64,000 nt of DNA from Tetracentron sinense (Eukaryota > Streptophyta > Magnoliopsida > Trochodendrales > Trochodendraceae), in NCBI GenBank assembly GCA_015143295.1, contig CM026554.1:50900627-50964626 (forward strand), given 5' to 3'. A program made the position numbers and the translations under genes. The notes under the pieces are model-generated. The model was given only the letters and a program-made list of their open reading frames with translations. It was not told the origin of the DNA and made no database searches. Each line of letters starts with the position of its first letter. Position 1 is the stretch's first letter. Positions 54,475-64,000 of the stretch are shown in pieces.

Positions 54475-57400
54475 ATGGTGGCAGCCATTGCTGTTTCTCT
54501 ACCAAAGTCCACTGTTTTGCATAACTCTCTATTCCTTGGAAAGCCGAATTCTCCTTTTCTTGGTGGATCCTTGAAGGGTTTTTGTTTTCAGTTGAAACCC
54601 AGATGCAAGAGAAGAGATTTCATCAATTTAGTGGTTGCTTCTGCCAGCACCAGCAGTAGTAGTAATGGTGGCAGATTTTACCTGAATTTCACTGGGTTTC
54701 CTTTCCCTCTTGGTCCTTTCCTCAATAGACGCACTATAAGGACTGAGGTGAGCAATATTTTTTTGGGGGGGTCTTCATTTATCTTCCTTTTGTATTTATT
54801 TTTCTGAACTTTGGTCGTCTGTGATTAGTTTCCAGTAGAGTATTTCTTGAGATTGGTTCTGATGGATTCTTACATCATGATCAGAATATCCTCATGCCCA
54901 TCTCTACTCTTTTCCAAAATATTAGTTCTCTATTTGTATATCCTCTTCTCAGATAGAATATAATTCCCTTTTCTTTTATGGTTAAGTATTTGATAAATGG
55001 ACTATTGCCATTTATGGTTTTTGTTCTGAAACTAAGAAAAATGTGTGTTTGATTGGTTATTAGCTGAGTGTAATATAATCGGATTTTGATTGTTTGGTTC
55101 TTAGAACATGAATAATCGTAATTGCTTGACTGCCTTGTATCCATGCTTTTGATTTCCCTTTAAGAATTTGTCACTATAACTATTTTACTCCCATTACAAT
55201 CAGGTGTGGCAGTACCAAGTTTGTTCTGTAAATTAACTTTCTTATTACTCTATGCTTGTGGAGTTACCTTCTGTATGATCTGTGTTTGGTCCTTGTAACT
55301 CCACTTCATATTACTCTTTAAGTCAGGCCAAACTGAAATGGATTCTATCTTGTGAATTTCTATTCTTAATGGAGGTTTTGTACTGTGTAGGTTTTTTATA
55401 TGCTGTGTTGTAATCCCAGTTCATTGCTTCCTAAAAACAGACTACGAGGGGAACATCCTTGCACATGGAATGCAAGCAGGGTTTCAGGACCTAATTGGAA
55501 GATCTCCTATGTCAAAAATTGATCCAGTTGGATGATTAGAACCGTCAAATCCATCACATTCTTTTGTCAGTAGGTTCACAAAAATATGTAGATCAGATAC
55601 TTACATCATCTAATTCTGTTGATCTTTGGCCTAGACAATCACTTGGGTGAGATTTATCAAATGGTGCGTCTGGACCGACAACATTTTCGGAATATTTAAG
55701 CAGGGCTTTGGAAGAATACACTTACAGACAATTTGATGGATATTGTGGGTTACCGTCTTATTTTATTGGTTCAATATTCAATTGTTGATCCAGTGGGATA
55801 ATTCAGTTGCTTGTAAATTTAGGAAGTTTAGATCAACTCAGACTTGGAGGGCCCAAAGACTGAGCTACCAATTTATATCTTGGTCAACTTGTATAACTTT
55901 CGAGCATTTGATCAAGTTCTGTTGGATTTCAGATAAACATTACCCCTTTTAACTCATCTCATTTTCTTGCTCAAGTCAACTGGACTTCTGTTCTTTTTGA
56001 GAACTTAAAATCATTTTTCGTATCTGGTTTTCATGAGAAATAACTTACATGTTTGTCTCAACTCAATGCCTCAACCTAGATTAGTAGAACTGACTTGGTG
56101 GTGCATCAGGAGAGGAGAGGAGATGGGAGATGAAACAAAACCAAGGGAACAGAGGAGTTCAGTGAACTCTATTTCAAATTACTCACATCACATGATATAT
56201 TTATTATACTAAAAACCATAACTACCGCAACAATTCACATGATTCTGACTGTTGGATTCTCATATGAGATCTAGGCCCTCCATTCAGATAAAGATGAAAA
56301 AACCCTTATTAAACTAAAACATCCTCCCTAAAAGTAATGAATTATAATAGCCCTATCACCCAATGCTCATACTTCACTTACAACAGTCTCTTGGTACTCA
56401 AATTGTGTTTTAAGAACTGGGCATGAGTTCTCTGCTATCAACATCGCACTTCCAGTTTTACTCAAGTTCTTCGGAGAAAATAAATCTTTCTGGGATTATA
56501 GAGAATAATTATTTATGTGCTATTGTGACTAACCTTTCTGTTTGTCTTATACTGACTTCTCCCTCTCGCTCGTATTCATGTCCTCGTAAGGCTGTAAAAG
56601 ATTACATCTGGCTATTTGAACAAGAGCAAGCTTTAGGATTCAGCAGCGTCTCAACAAACATCAGAATGACAGTCATCAAGCTAAAGTCTGGAGGATTATG
56701 GATCCACGCACCCATTGCTCCAACCAAGGAGTGCATTCAGGTTCTATCTTGTTCTCCAATTCCTTTCTTCTATTAAATACATACCACACAATGTGTCGAA
56801 TGACGGAACATAGTTCTTGTTGCCGACCTGAATTATTTGGAATAAGGCATTGATGATGATGATGCGATATGTGTATCGGAGAAGACCACCGTGTATTAGA
56901 AGCATTGTCAATATATATATATATACACACACTAGCAAGCACCCCGTGCGATGCATGGGTGAAAAGGTAAAGACAAAAAATTAAATGAAAAAGCATCAAC
57001 AACCAATGAAAAAACAGTACCTCTAATACAAATATATGGTAAAATTAATATATTTAAATAGTCAAAGATGCATCCCAACGTAAACATATATGAAAACGCA
57101 TCATATTACTGGAAATTGGATATTATTGTTACCTCATGCACCGGGTTCTCGTGACCCTTCCGGTTAATAAAATCCGTGACCCATTGCTTCACCTAGGTAC
57201 GTGAGAGTTGGTTAGAGTGTGAGATTTTTCAATTATAACGTCATTAACAGAAAATACATTTGATGCATTTGTCTGGGCTGATATCGACTCTAATTATTCG
57301 AGAAGCTCCTGATATGGATCGTGCTCCTTCGGCAACCTGTGTCATGAAGATGGTGGTAGGCTCATTTCAGTTTAGATTTAGATCTCGAATAAAAGAAGGT

Positions 57401-60400
57401 TCTTATTAGAGTTGTGAACTTACAGCAAAACCTACAATGCCCAGACCAAAAATGGCCACACTCGACCCGGCTTGCACATTTGCCATATTCCATGCAGCTC
57501 CAATTCCTCCATCAATTTCAAGATTAAAAAATAAAATATAATATAGCCCCATTGCTACTGCACTCTCTCTTTCAGAGTAAGAAGGCAAGGATACTGTCCA
57601 TTGTGAGTCCTACACAAAATAATTATCTTATTGACCCAAAACCCAAAAGGAGCGAGTGGGCTAGCAAAAATCCCTAGCCAATATTCAGCCTTAGATGTAC
57701 AAAATGACACATGGGTGGACACAATCCATCTATATATTTATCTCTCTATCGATGACCAAGTGAGAAAGAATGGGGTTTTTGCGCAGTATCCAGACATAAT
57801 AAAAATTTTGCCACTGTCACCGATAATACCTGCATCATCTAGGACAGACTACTACCTCAACACCATACATGTCCGGTGGCCTACGGTTAAGATCTTTTCG
57901 TTAGCCTAACTTTTAAATAAGCTTGTCCAAGGGTTGACTTATGGAATCAACAGTAAAGAAAGAGAGAAGTAGTACTTACATGTTGAAACGACACAGCTTA
58001 GCAAGCACGTCTTTACAAGAGTTGTTGGCCCGTTGGGTCGATCTTTACAACACAGGCCGAGTCAAGTGGTCTGTGTACTCAGTGAAAAGTGGATGAGTTG
58101 AGAAAAATGGAAGATGGGTTGCCATCTGGTTGATAACCTCGAGTTTCCGTCTGACGTCATCACACTCTTGCACAAGTCACAAAGGAACACACTTGCACAG
58201 GACGAAAGCTCTTAAAAGAGGACTGACTTTCTTAAATTGCTGAATTGAAAAGCTACACATAGTAGTGTAACTTTCTAAATCCATTACTGTACAAAGGGAG
58301 AATGAAGTCATATATACCTCCCTGAATATGGTGTTTGCAAAGCTAAACACAATAAGTGCAATGCTAGTCTCATCGGAAAGCATGGTTGTAACATGGAAAT
58401 ATAAAGTCTTGTAGATGAAGTGAGACGACCACTTGGAGGCTGAAAAACATAGTACCACATGGCGATGACCGTAGTCCTTGCAGCCATTGACATCACAGCT
58501 TGGTCGCTGTAACAATCCCAATCGAAGCAATGGCTCCAGCACCTTGAGACCTTTGACTGCAACACTTCAACTGCTGCAGTTCATTCGGAAATTTCTAGCC
58601 CCCCGGTGATGGACATTGAGTCATGAAAGGATCTATATTTAGTAGTGTTAACCAGGTATCGAGATTTTTAAACGAATACCAAAGGGCCGGGAGATGAACA
58701 GATGTCTTGGACTAGAAAATACCTAGGGAGAATACTTGGTTCTCTTCCAAGGGAGAATAGGAAGAGAAAAGTGCATAATAAAGAACCCAAATGACGTGGC
58801 ATATAAAAATGAGAATGGAGACTGAAGAGAAGTGCCACGTCATTGCACTATTTCTTTAGTGTATATATATATATATGTATTATGTTATGAACATTTGGCG
58901 AATAATTGACAAAGGCGTGAGGATGAGAAGAAGCTGTGACTGCTATCTAATTACATGTGTAGGAGGGGACTCGACATTCAGTTAGACCCACCTTCCTAAG
59001 TCAAAATAAAACCCGACAACCTAATAGTTGAGCAATTACCCTCTTTTGAATGGTTAGAAAATACCATGGTAATAAATCTCACCGAAACCATTACGAAACG
59101 GCTTTTACGTAAAGGTTTTGGTAATACCTGAACTGATACGAGCTACGTTATGTTACTTATGACCGTTACAAAAAGTTTGACGATATATTACACACCATGA
59201 GTCTTAGACACTCATTCTGTCTCACGTCTTTAAAATTTTAACTTTCTTTCCCCTCTCAAGACTAATATAACAACTTCATCTTATTTTTTTGAATCATAAA
59301 CAAGAGCTAGACATTAAAACTCAACGATTTGAATCTTCATAGCTCACTTTTGAAGAAAAAAAAAATTAAATTAAGGCTTTTTGATTGGGTAACATTTTTC
59401 AACTTTTTTCAATCATTGTTTGTTAGTTAATGCATATTAGCAAGTTTAGAACATAGATTCATAGATTTTAAATGAAATCAATGAATATATGATGATTTGG
59501 GTTATGCATTTACATTTTTATCTCATTATGTGTTTAACTATAATACATTAGGTATTTTCTGCATGACATGCATTTTTTTTGGTTTGCTTAATAAATTTTT
59601 TTTAAAAATCCTTAATTTTGAATTTTTTTTTAAAAAAATTTATCAATAAAATGATGGAGGCGATACGCCATTATGTAAAGGTTTTGGCCACACCTGTTAC
59701 GCAAATCAAAACTCAAATCAAAACCATTATTTAAAACCTTGGAAAATAACATGACAAAGAAGTCAATCATCTAATATATCATATTTTTAATGTGGAAAAT
59801 CTCTTTCTGGGGGTTCCCAGCACCCTGCACAAGAGCAACTGTATACCACAGGCAGGGAGGACAGTTTATACCGATAGCCCTCCTATCCTACCCCCAAGAA
59901 AAATTTTGATTGTTATTGTTAACATATTAGCTGATTTATTTATATATGCATTATTCACATAGTAACAAAGTTCTCGAATAATTCCCGAATTGTACCCGAA
60001 CTATTCATTTTTTAAGGGGTGCCGTTTAAAAAGGCTTCTTTTTCCCGAACTAACGAATAATTCCCGAACTGACGAATTATTCGCGAATAATTCCCGAACG
60101 AACGAATTATTCCGAACTTATGTCGAACTTATTCCGAATGAAGATTTCTCACAAATTATTCGTTCATGCTTATTCAGAATTCTAAAATAAAAATGAGGGT
60201 AAAATGAATTTTCTATTAGCAATAGAATTATTACTAATAACTCGAGACTTATTTCACACTGAGAAATCTTCATTTAATTGAAATCGTCAACTGATAGAAG
60301 AATGAGAAAACTCTATTCGAGTAAGCTATTTTAGGATTTTGATTACATTCGATTGAATTGAGAGAAAAAAGATAATTTTGCAAGCTGGTTAGTCTGTTGA

Positions 60401-62938
60401 ATTTCCACTGAACTAAGAAAAAATAAAATTTGTGTTATTTATTCTGAGCTATTTCAATATTTTGCTAAATAACTATGTTATGCCAAATAAATACACTCAT
60501 ATATTGTTTTTCTGATTTTATCTATTCAGATTATTTTTCTCGTTTTTATATATTTTTTAATTGCTTATATAATTTGATTTGCATATACAAACATGTAATC
60601 TAAATTATTCTTTTTTCTTAAATTACATAAAGCTTACTTAAGCCTTATGTAATTTTTTTCTTGAGTTTGCGAATTTACATAATGCTTGTTTTTTAGAAAT
60701 TGGAATAAATGTTAACATAATAAGATATGTCAATACATATAGATTGGTAGATGGATTAGTTGGCATCACGTTCTTATTTTTTATAATTATTCATTTTTAT
60801 TTTTTCGAACTTATCCCGAACTTAACCCAAATTTGCCGATTTTTTCCCTTTTTTTTCGAAATTAACCCCTGCCAAATAATTCCCGAATCCGAACTTTGTT
60901 ACTATGATTATTCACTCATAGTATTTTTTGTGGCCAAAGCTCCCACTCTCTAATAGCATATTCCCCAAATACTAATAGTAGCAAATGATATGTATCAGTT
61001 TCATGGTGGTTGAAGTGCCCCCATACCATTAATTTAGTCCTTGATCTCTTGCATATTGTGCACTGTGTTAAAACTGACATACCACTGCTTACGAAGTGAT
61101 ATTTTCGTCTCTTGACAGCTTGTGAAGGAATTAGGGGCTCCAGTAGAATACATTGTCCTGCCTACATTTGCTTATGAGCACAAAATCTTTGTCGGGCCAT
61201 TTTCTAGAAAGTTCCCTCGAGCTCAAGTATGGGTGGCACCAAGGCAATGGAGTTGGCCTTTGAATTTGCCGCTTGAGTTCTTTGGGATCTTCCGTGCAAA
61301 AACCTTGAAAGATAAGGATTTGTCGACCCCATGGGCCAATGAGATCGAACAGAAAGTTCTAAGCTCACCAGAAGTTGGTAATCTGAACTACACAAGAGAA
61401 CGAATTCAATCCTTGTCTAGTTAATCCTTTTAGTCCCTATTAATGTGCCTGTGGCTTATTTCAGGAATCGGGCCATATGTGGAGGTAGCATTCTACCATA
61501 AGCGTTCAAGAACATTGCTGGTAACCGATGCTGTAATTTTTGTTCCAAGGCAGCCACCCGAATGTATTAGTAAAGAATCCTTGTTAGCATCTGCAAAGAA
61601 TGGTTTGGCTGTAAGGATTCTCAGTAAAGGAAAGGAAGTCCCTAAGGAACCAGTTGTTGACAATAAGATGAGTCGTCAAAAAGGTTCGTCCTCTCTATCC
61701 ACTAACTTATGTCAAGCATGTCCCAATACCTGGTTCATCCTAAATTCAGATATGGTTTGTAGTGACTAAGAAAGATGCTAATGCAACTTAAATGTGGGAA
61801 TGTAACAGACTAACAGTTGAACTTAGCAAGACTACATGTTTGGTGCAGGGTGGGAAAGAATGGTTCTCCAAATCTTGTTTTTAGGTCCATCAAACCTGTT
61901 GGAACCTAATGCTAGCTTTGCTCAGATGTCACAGAAGTTGATTGTTTCTCCCATTGTCAAGACATTGGTTTTCTGCAAGGTTCCCGAAAAGGTACATAAG
62001 AAAACATCTGGTGCACTGGAGCTCATATTTGGTGCATGGGCATGGTCTAATGAGTTTTGTGTGTGTGTGCGCACGTTTGGATCCTAAGATCCTCAACAAG
62101 ATATTAAACTACACAGAAGTATGGAGACATTAGTAATGGTGATCTATCAAGTAAAATGGTGAAGCTGATGGGGAGTTTTCACTGTGCTGCAGCTACGCTC
62201 AATGGAAATTACCTTATGTAAAGTGGTTGGTAAGTCTGATTTTAATATGCGACAGATGTGTAGTTACACCTAAACTTTTCAGCTACACCTTTGAAGATGC
62301 CTGCAATTCAGTGAGAACCACCCATTGGCTTCACCATATTTTCTGGAATCTTACTGTTTACCGGATCATGTAGTCCTATGGTAATTCATTTTGCAAGAAA
62401 GGAAACCAACAATGCCCAAGAAGGATCTAGATTCGAAACATATTAGTGCACATTTTTCTTTGGAGGGGCATTGTAGTCTTTGCCACTATCATTCGAAATT
62501 TTTTGAGTATTTTAGTCAAACTCCCCTTGGATGCTTTGCGTAAATAAATCCCACTTCACAGTAATGGAATTTAAGTTGAGAATCATGACTTATTGAAATG
62601 TCTGAGACATAACCCGCTTCCATGCTCCAAAATTTCAGGTTAGGGATTGGATTGATGGGATCACGCGGGACTGGAGGTTCAAGAGAATAATCCCTGCTCA
62701 TTTTGCTGCTCCGATAAATGCAAGCAGATCCGACTTCTTGGCAGCCTTTGGTTTCCTTGATGATCTCTTGGGCGAGCGATATGTTACACGGCCTTCCCTC
62801 TCTCTTCTTCTTGCAATACTAATGGGCAAGGCAGCCAGTTACTTCCCTCCAGATGATATGAAGACCTTGTCATCTCTTGACCAGTTTTTAGTCTCAGTCG
62901 GAGCTGTGAAGAAGACTGTCTCAGGCCGGAAACGATGA
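54475..62938 (+). CDS. DUF4336-family protein, probably chloroplast-targeted
   Basis: Six coding exons: 54475-54747, 56591-56740, 61119-61377, 61465-61683, 61849-61991, 62639-62938; all junctions GT-AG and in frame, 447 residues. Residues 1 to about 60 are Ser/Thr/Lys/Arg-rich with few acids, typical of a chloroplast transit peptide. The rest matches the conserved plant and cyanobacterial DUF4336 protein (SVSTNIRMTVIKLKSGGLW, GAPVEYIVLPTFAYEHKIF, FPRAQVWVAPRQWSWPLNLP, YHKRSRTLLVTDAVIFVP, RIIPAHFAAPINASRSDF). The biochemical role is unknown. Exon 1 holds the right breakpoint of the tandem duplication (54653), but the gene itself is complete. Intron 2 is 4.4 kb and swollen by inserted DNA. The start at 54475 is the first AUG of the conserved frame. 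Confidence 0.9.
54748..56590 (+). other. Intron 1 of the DUF4336 gene, nothing else recognised
   Basis: 1843 bp, AT-rich, with T-rich tract before the acceptor AAG|GCTG. No transposon ends or embedded frames recognised. Confidence 0.6.
56932..57133 (-). mobile_element. Helitron-like 3' end in DUF4336 intron 2
   Basis: On the minus strand CACCCATGCATCGCACGGGGTG can fold (CCC/GGG with one mismatch), then CTTGCTAG followed by T: a CTRR end. It resembles the terminus of the unit at 27387-27665 (both have CATCGCACG). The element would extend toward higher coordinates and include the alcohol dehydrogenase remnants; its 5' end was not found. Confidence 0.4.
57133..57513 (-). pseudogene. Alcohol dehydrogenase exon remnants, antisense in DUF4336 intron 2
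   Basis: Three minus-strand pieces match the NAD-binding region of plant zinc alcohol dehydrogenase: 57513-57424 (GIGAAWNMANVQAGSSVAIF, with the GLGIVG dinucleotide fold), 57336 to about 57255 (VAEGARSISGASRIIRVDIS) and about 57195-57133 (WVTDFINRKGHENPVHE). The splice sites between them survive (GCT|GTAAGT, ACAG|GTTGCC, GAG|GTAACA), so this is a genomic, not a retroposed, copy. Sequence between 57255 and 57195 is decayed. Open frames at 58177-58565 on the same strand may be worn upstream exons, but I could not confirm that. Not a functional gene. Confidence 0.75.
58790..58845. repeat. Short inverted repeat with ACGTGGC arms
   Basis: AATGACGTGGCA (58790-58801) and TGCCACGTCATT (58833-58844) are perfect complements separated by 31 bp. 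An AT run follows at 58862-58877. Could be part of a small transposon end. Confidence 0.45.
59958..60906. mobile_element. hAT-like non-autonomous element, 949 bp, in DUF4336 intron 2
   Basis: Ends CATAGTAACAAAGTTC (left) and GAACTTTGTTACTATG (right) are inverted, flanked by a perfect 8-bp duplication, ATTATTCA (59950-59957 and 60907-60914). Next to each end, TTCCCGAAC and CGAATAATTC words repeat many times (59975-60170 and 60800-60897), like the subterminal transposase-binding repeats of hAT elements. The middle is AT-rich and non-coding. Confidence 0.88.
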
Positions 62939-63844
62939 TGACATGCAACATGTAAATTCCCTTGTAAGATTGCTCTCTTTAAATTAACTGCCTGAATATG
63001 TGATATAGTTAGTATCATCACGGTCACTGTATCACTATTGCGCTCTTTTTTCATCTTTTACTTCAAAGAAAAATATGTACAGTTTTGATATTGCAAGTGT
63101 AAGAGCATTTTAATTAACAGGGCAAAGATGCATTTTTCGATATGATAAATGGGATTTTTTGCAGATTAGGAATAAATGAATTGGATGGTGGTTGTTTGAT
63201 GGGTCAGTGGCTTGCTGGGAATGGGAATAGTGAGGATAATATCTAGTCCTCAAAATTTTCTAATTTTTCATCATCTCATGGATTAACTTCCTATATTAAT
63301 CATCATACCTATAAAAGTAATCACCAACTACTTAGCTTCATGATGTATCCAGAATAGGATGTGAAAGAAAAATCTCTGAAATGCCCTTCGACAGTTACTA
63401 CATAGAGGTTCATGAAGGGTAATTTTCTTTTTTTCATATTGCAATATCCTACAGGCCTTTTCTAATTGGCAACAGAAGAGAACTCCTATTGAAGAGCTAC
63501 AAGTACTGTATACCCCTTTCAACATGTCTCAAAATCTGTTGTCCATGCCTACTTAGATAACCTTAAGAAGCATTATACTTGATGTTTTCTTCAGGAAAGA
63601 TAGCAAAAAGACCAGTAAAACCCCTATAATATTCGAAAGGACACCTAATGTGATCAACATAAACTAGGAATCCTAGCCATTGGCTCGGTGGACCATTCCA
63701 TATAGTTCCGAACGGATTTGATTCCGATGGCATGGTAATTACCATACTACTGGGTCTATTAAATTTTTGGCCTGTTCATAATTCCTCTTTCAAATGTATT
63801 CAAGATAAACCACTCCCTTGTCTCTCTATTCTTTATTCTATGTA
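62939..63844. other. 3' region of DUF4336 gene and spacer
   Basis: The 3' untranslated region should lie in the first few hundred bases; AATAAATG at 63170 could serve as a poly(A) signal. No other gene seen. Confidence 0.4.
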
Positions 63845-64000
63845 GTTGAAAAGTTAGGTGAGGAAGACCAAGATATGTTGTCTTGGGTTCCAAGTAATGC
63901 TAAAACTCAATTCAAGGAAACAAGCAAAACTGATGGTCATGGCCCTCCATTTCATAAGGATACAAGTTCTGTGTTGTTCAAGGAAGCCTTCTTATATGGA
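63845..64000 (+). CDS. Possible exon of the next gene, cut by the right edge
   Basis: After a T-rich tract and TATGTAG, one frame is open to the window end (about 52 codons; EKLGEEDQDMLSWVPSNAK, KDTSSVLFKEAFLYG). The other two frames stop at once. Balanced composition and an acceptor at its start suggest an internal exon. I do not recognise the family. Confidence 0.35.

Larger units (their letters stand above)
28456..54653 (+). repeat. Tandem segmental duplication, copy B (split by two LTR retrotransposons)
   Basis: Pieces: 28456-31298, 42530-43004 and 52874-54653, together about 5.08 kb. They match copy A in order and direction. The two interruptions are the Tat-like element (31299-42529) and the Tekay-like element (43005-52873), each with a 5-bp duplicated target that is single in copy A. 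The right end passes into the intact DUF4336 exon 1. Confidence 0.95.

Noticed and set aside
58177-58565. Separate gene on the minus strand in DUF4336 intron 2
   Set aside because: Frames are short and overlap in different phases without recognised domains; at most worn upstream exons of the alcohol dehydrogenase remnant.

Overview
The window is nuclear DNA from a flowering plant. Genes are split by GT-AG introns, one is a plant-specific cyclic nucleotide-gated channel, one is a probably plastid-targeted DUF4336 protein, and the spaces between are AT-rich and full of plant transposons (Ty3/gypsy LTR elements, Mutator-like and hAT-like non-autonomous elements, Helitron ends). I cannot name the species.

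Layout. (1) 1-7092, minus: a CNGC2-type channel gene with seven complete exons and part of an eighth; its introns carry three TIR elements with clear target-site duplications. (2) 7100-20870: no protein gene recognised; a dense field of small TIR elements, hairpins, SINE-like pieces and AT-rich DNA. (3) 20870 to about 24050, plus: a RING-finger membrane protein gene, single coding exon at 22877-23677, spliced 5' leader with upstream ORFs. (4) 23342-54653: a head-to-tail tandem duplication of about 5.1 kb. It starts inside the RING coding sequence and ends inside exon 1 of the DUF4336 gene, with a 4-base CCAG microhomology at the junction (28456-28459). Both parent genes stayed whole; the junction holds a hybrid (DUF4336 start joined out of frame to the RING 3' part). 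Copy A (23342-28459) is uninterrupted. Copy B (28456-54653) was later hit by two LTR retrotransposons, both absent from the matching sites in copy A. (5) 31299-42529, minus: a Tat-like Ty3/gypsy element with 904-bp LTRs, a gag-protease frame and an RT-RNase H-integrase frame separated only by an in-frame UAG followed by CAA UUA, plus a spliced antisense gene with its own TATA box. (6) 43005-52873, minus: a Tekay/Del-like chromovirus with 2433-bp LTRs and an initiator-Met primer site; gag and protease lie in separate frames that a 135-nt GT-AG intron would join. (7) 54475-62938, plus: the intact DUF4336 gene, six coding exons; its 4.4-kb second intron holds antisense alcohol dehydrogenase exon remnants beside a Helitron-like 3' end, and a 949-bp hAT-like element. 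(8) From 63845 an open frame runs off the right edge and may be an exon of the next gene.

How the parts relate. The three host genes show no shared pathway. The history reads as duplication first, then two recent insertions into copy B (LTR pairs nearly identical). The two retrotransposons sit 475 bp apart and appear to use different ways to make Gag-Pol: stop-codon readthrough in one, splicing in the other. That contrast, the antisense gene, and the duplication-born hybrid are the most interesting content.
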